Positions 14,392-14,668 of a stretch of 14,668 nucleotides of DNA are shown piece by piece (the stretch's first letter is position 1; every line of letters begins with the position of its first letter). A program made the position numbers and the translations under genes. The DNA lies in assembly GCA_021780585.1 (NCBI GenBank), contig JAJXYM010000161.1, positions 1-14,668 on the forward strand. The letters are read 5' to 3'. Source of the DNA: Deltaproteobacteria bacterium (GTDB lineage: Bacteria > Desulfobacterota > Binatia > Binatales > Binataceae). A model generated the notes under the pieces. It did not search any database and was not told where the DNA came from. It saw nothing but the letters and a program-made list of their open reading frames with translations.

Positions 14392-14668
14392 TCAGCGCGC
14401 GAAGTGAGGCATCACTTCCTTGACGAACAGTTCGCGGGATTCCGGGCTGATCGGCAGGATAATATAGTATGTCATGCCCCAGTCCTCGATCCGTGATTGC
14501 AGTTCGCGTCTGACCTGTTCCGGCGTGCCCATCAGGAGCACCGGAGAATGGCTGGCGGCGTCGAGATCGTCAAAGCCGATCATTTTCGCGGTTGCGCGAA
14601 ACGCTGGGTCCGAGGCGTTGCGCGTGACGTTCACGACGGTCAAGCCGCTGATTTCGATCCGTCGCGGA
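14392..14668 (-). CDS. LLM-class flavin-dependent oxidoreductase, C-terminal part (5' end outside window)
   Basis: The minus strand is open from the window edge to a TGA at 14392. The visible 91 residues include SHSPVLLMGTPEQVRREL, then WGMTYYIILP and a final helix ending PHFAR. The GTPEQV block followed by a Y-I-hydrophobic strand is the usual C-terminus of luciferase-like F420- or FMN-dependent oxidoreductases. A TTG inside the frame (14641-14643) is not taken as the start, because the reading frame and family match continue upstream. It is oriented toward the aquaporin gene, 166 bp away; that gap shows no clear terminator or promoter. Confidence 0.75.
   Translation of the reverse strand, partial: PRRIEISGLTVVNVTRNASDPAFRATAKMIGFDDLDAASHSPVLLMGTPEQVRRELQSRIEDWGMTYYIILPISPESRELFVKEVMPHFAR

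Overview
This is a GC-rich window whose genes look chromosomal and come from a Gram-negative bacterium. The Gram-negative reading rests on a secreted YceI-type periplasmic protein, a lipoprotein-like haem-binding protein and an AqpZ-type aquaporin. I see no rRNA, tRNA, CRISPR array, transposase or phage gene. The mix of luciferase-like oxidoreductases, a CofD/YvcK-like protein and a type III polyketide synthase would suit an uncultured soil or sediment lineage such as Binatota or a deltaproteobacterium-like group. That placement is a guess; no marker gene is present.

Layout. (1) Positions 1-3550, minus strand: an operon of a sugar-nucleotide epimerase, a 648-residue CofD/YvcK-like protein fused to a family-2 glycosyltransferase-like domain, and a HAD phosphatase/phosphomutase cut by the window edge. 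(2) 3801-5620, plus strand: an LLM-class flavin oxidoreductase followed by an SDR reductase whose Ser and Tyr catalytic residues are replaced. (3) 5731-8553, minus strand: type III polyketide synthase, FAD-dependent monooxygenase/reductase and YceI-family lipid-binding protein, with the last two joined by an ATGA overlap. (4) 8784-11464, plus strand, divergent from block 3: an ABC-2 exporter made of an ATPase and a permease with a very large coiled-coil extracytoplasmic domain. The 230-bp region between blocks 3 and 4 is AT-rich and carries three related 9-bp boxes that look like operators. (5) 11478-14668: a small haem-binding lipoprotein (minus), a class III aminotransferase whose true N-terminus appears to be out of frame (plus), an AqpZ aquaporin (minus) and the C-terminal end of a second LLM oxidoreductase (minus, cut by the window edge).

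The most coherent system is blocks 3 and 4. The polyketide synthase would make a phenolic or pyrone lipid, the flavoenzyme would oxidise or reduce it, the periplasmic YceI protein could bind it, and the divergent ABC exporter could move it across the inner membrane. Each gene family is recognisable, but the combined function is inference. Other points worth a second look are the CofD-glycosyltransferase fusion, the altered SDR active site and the single-base frameshift at the aminotransferase start.
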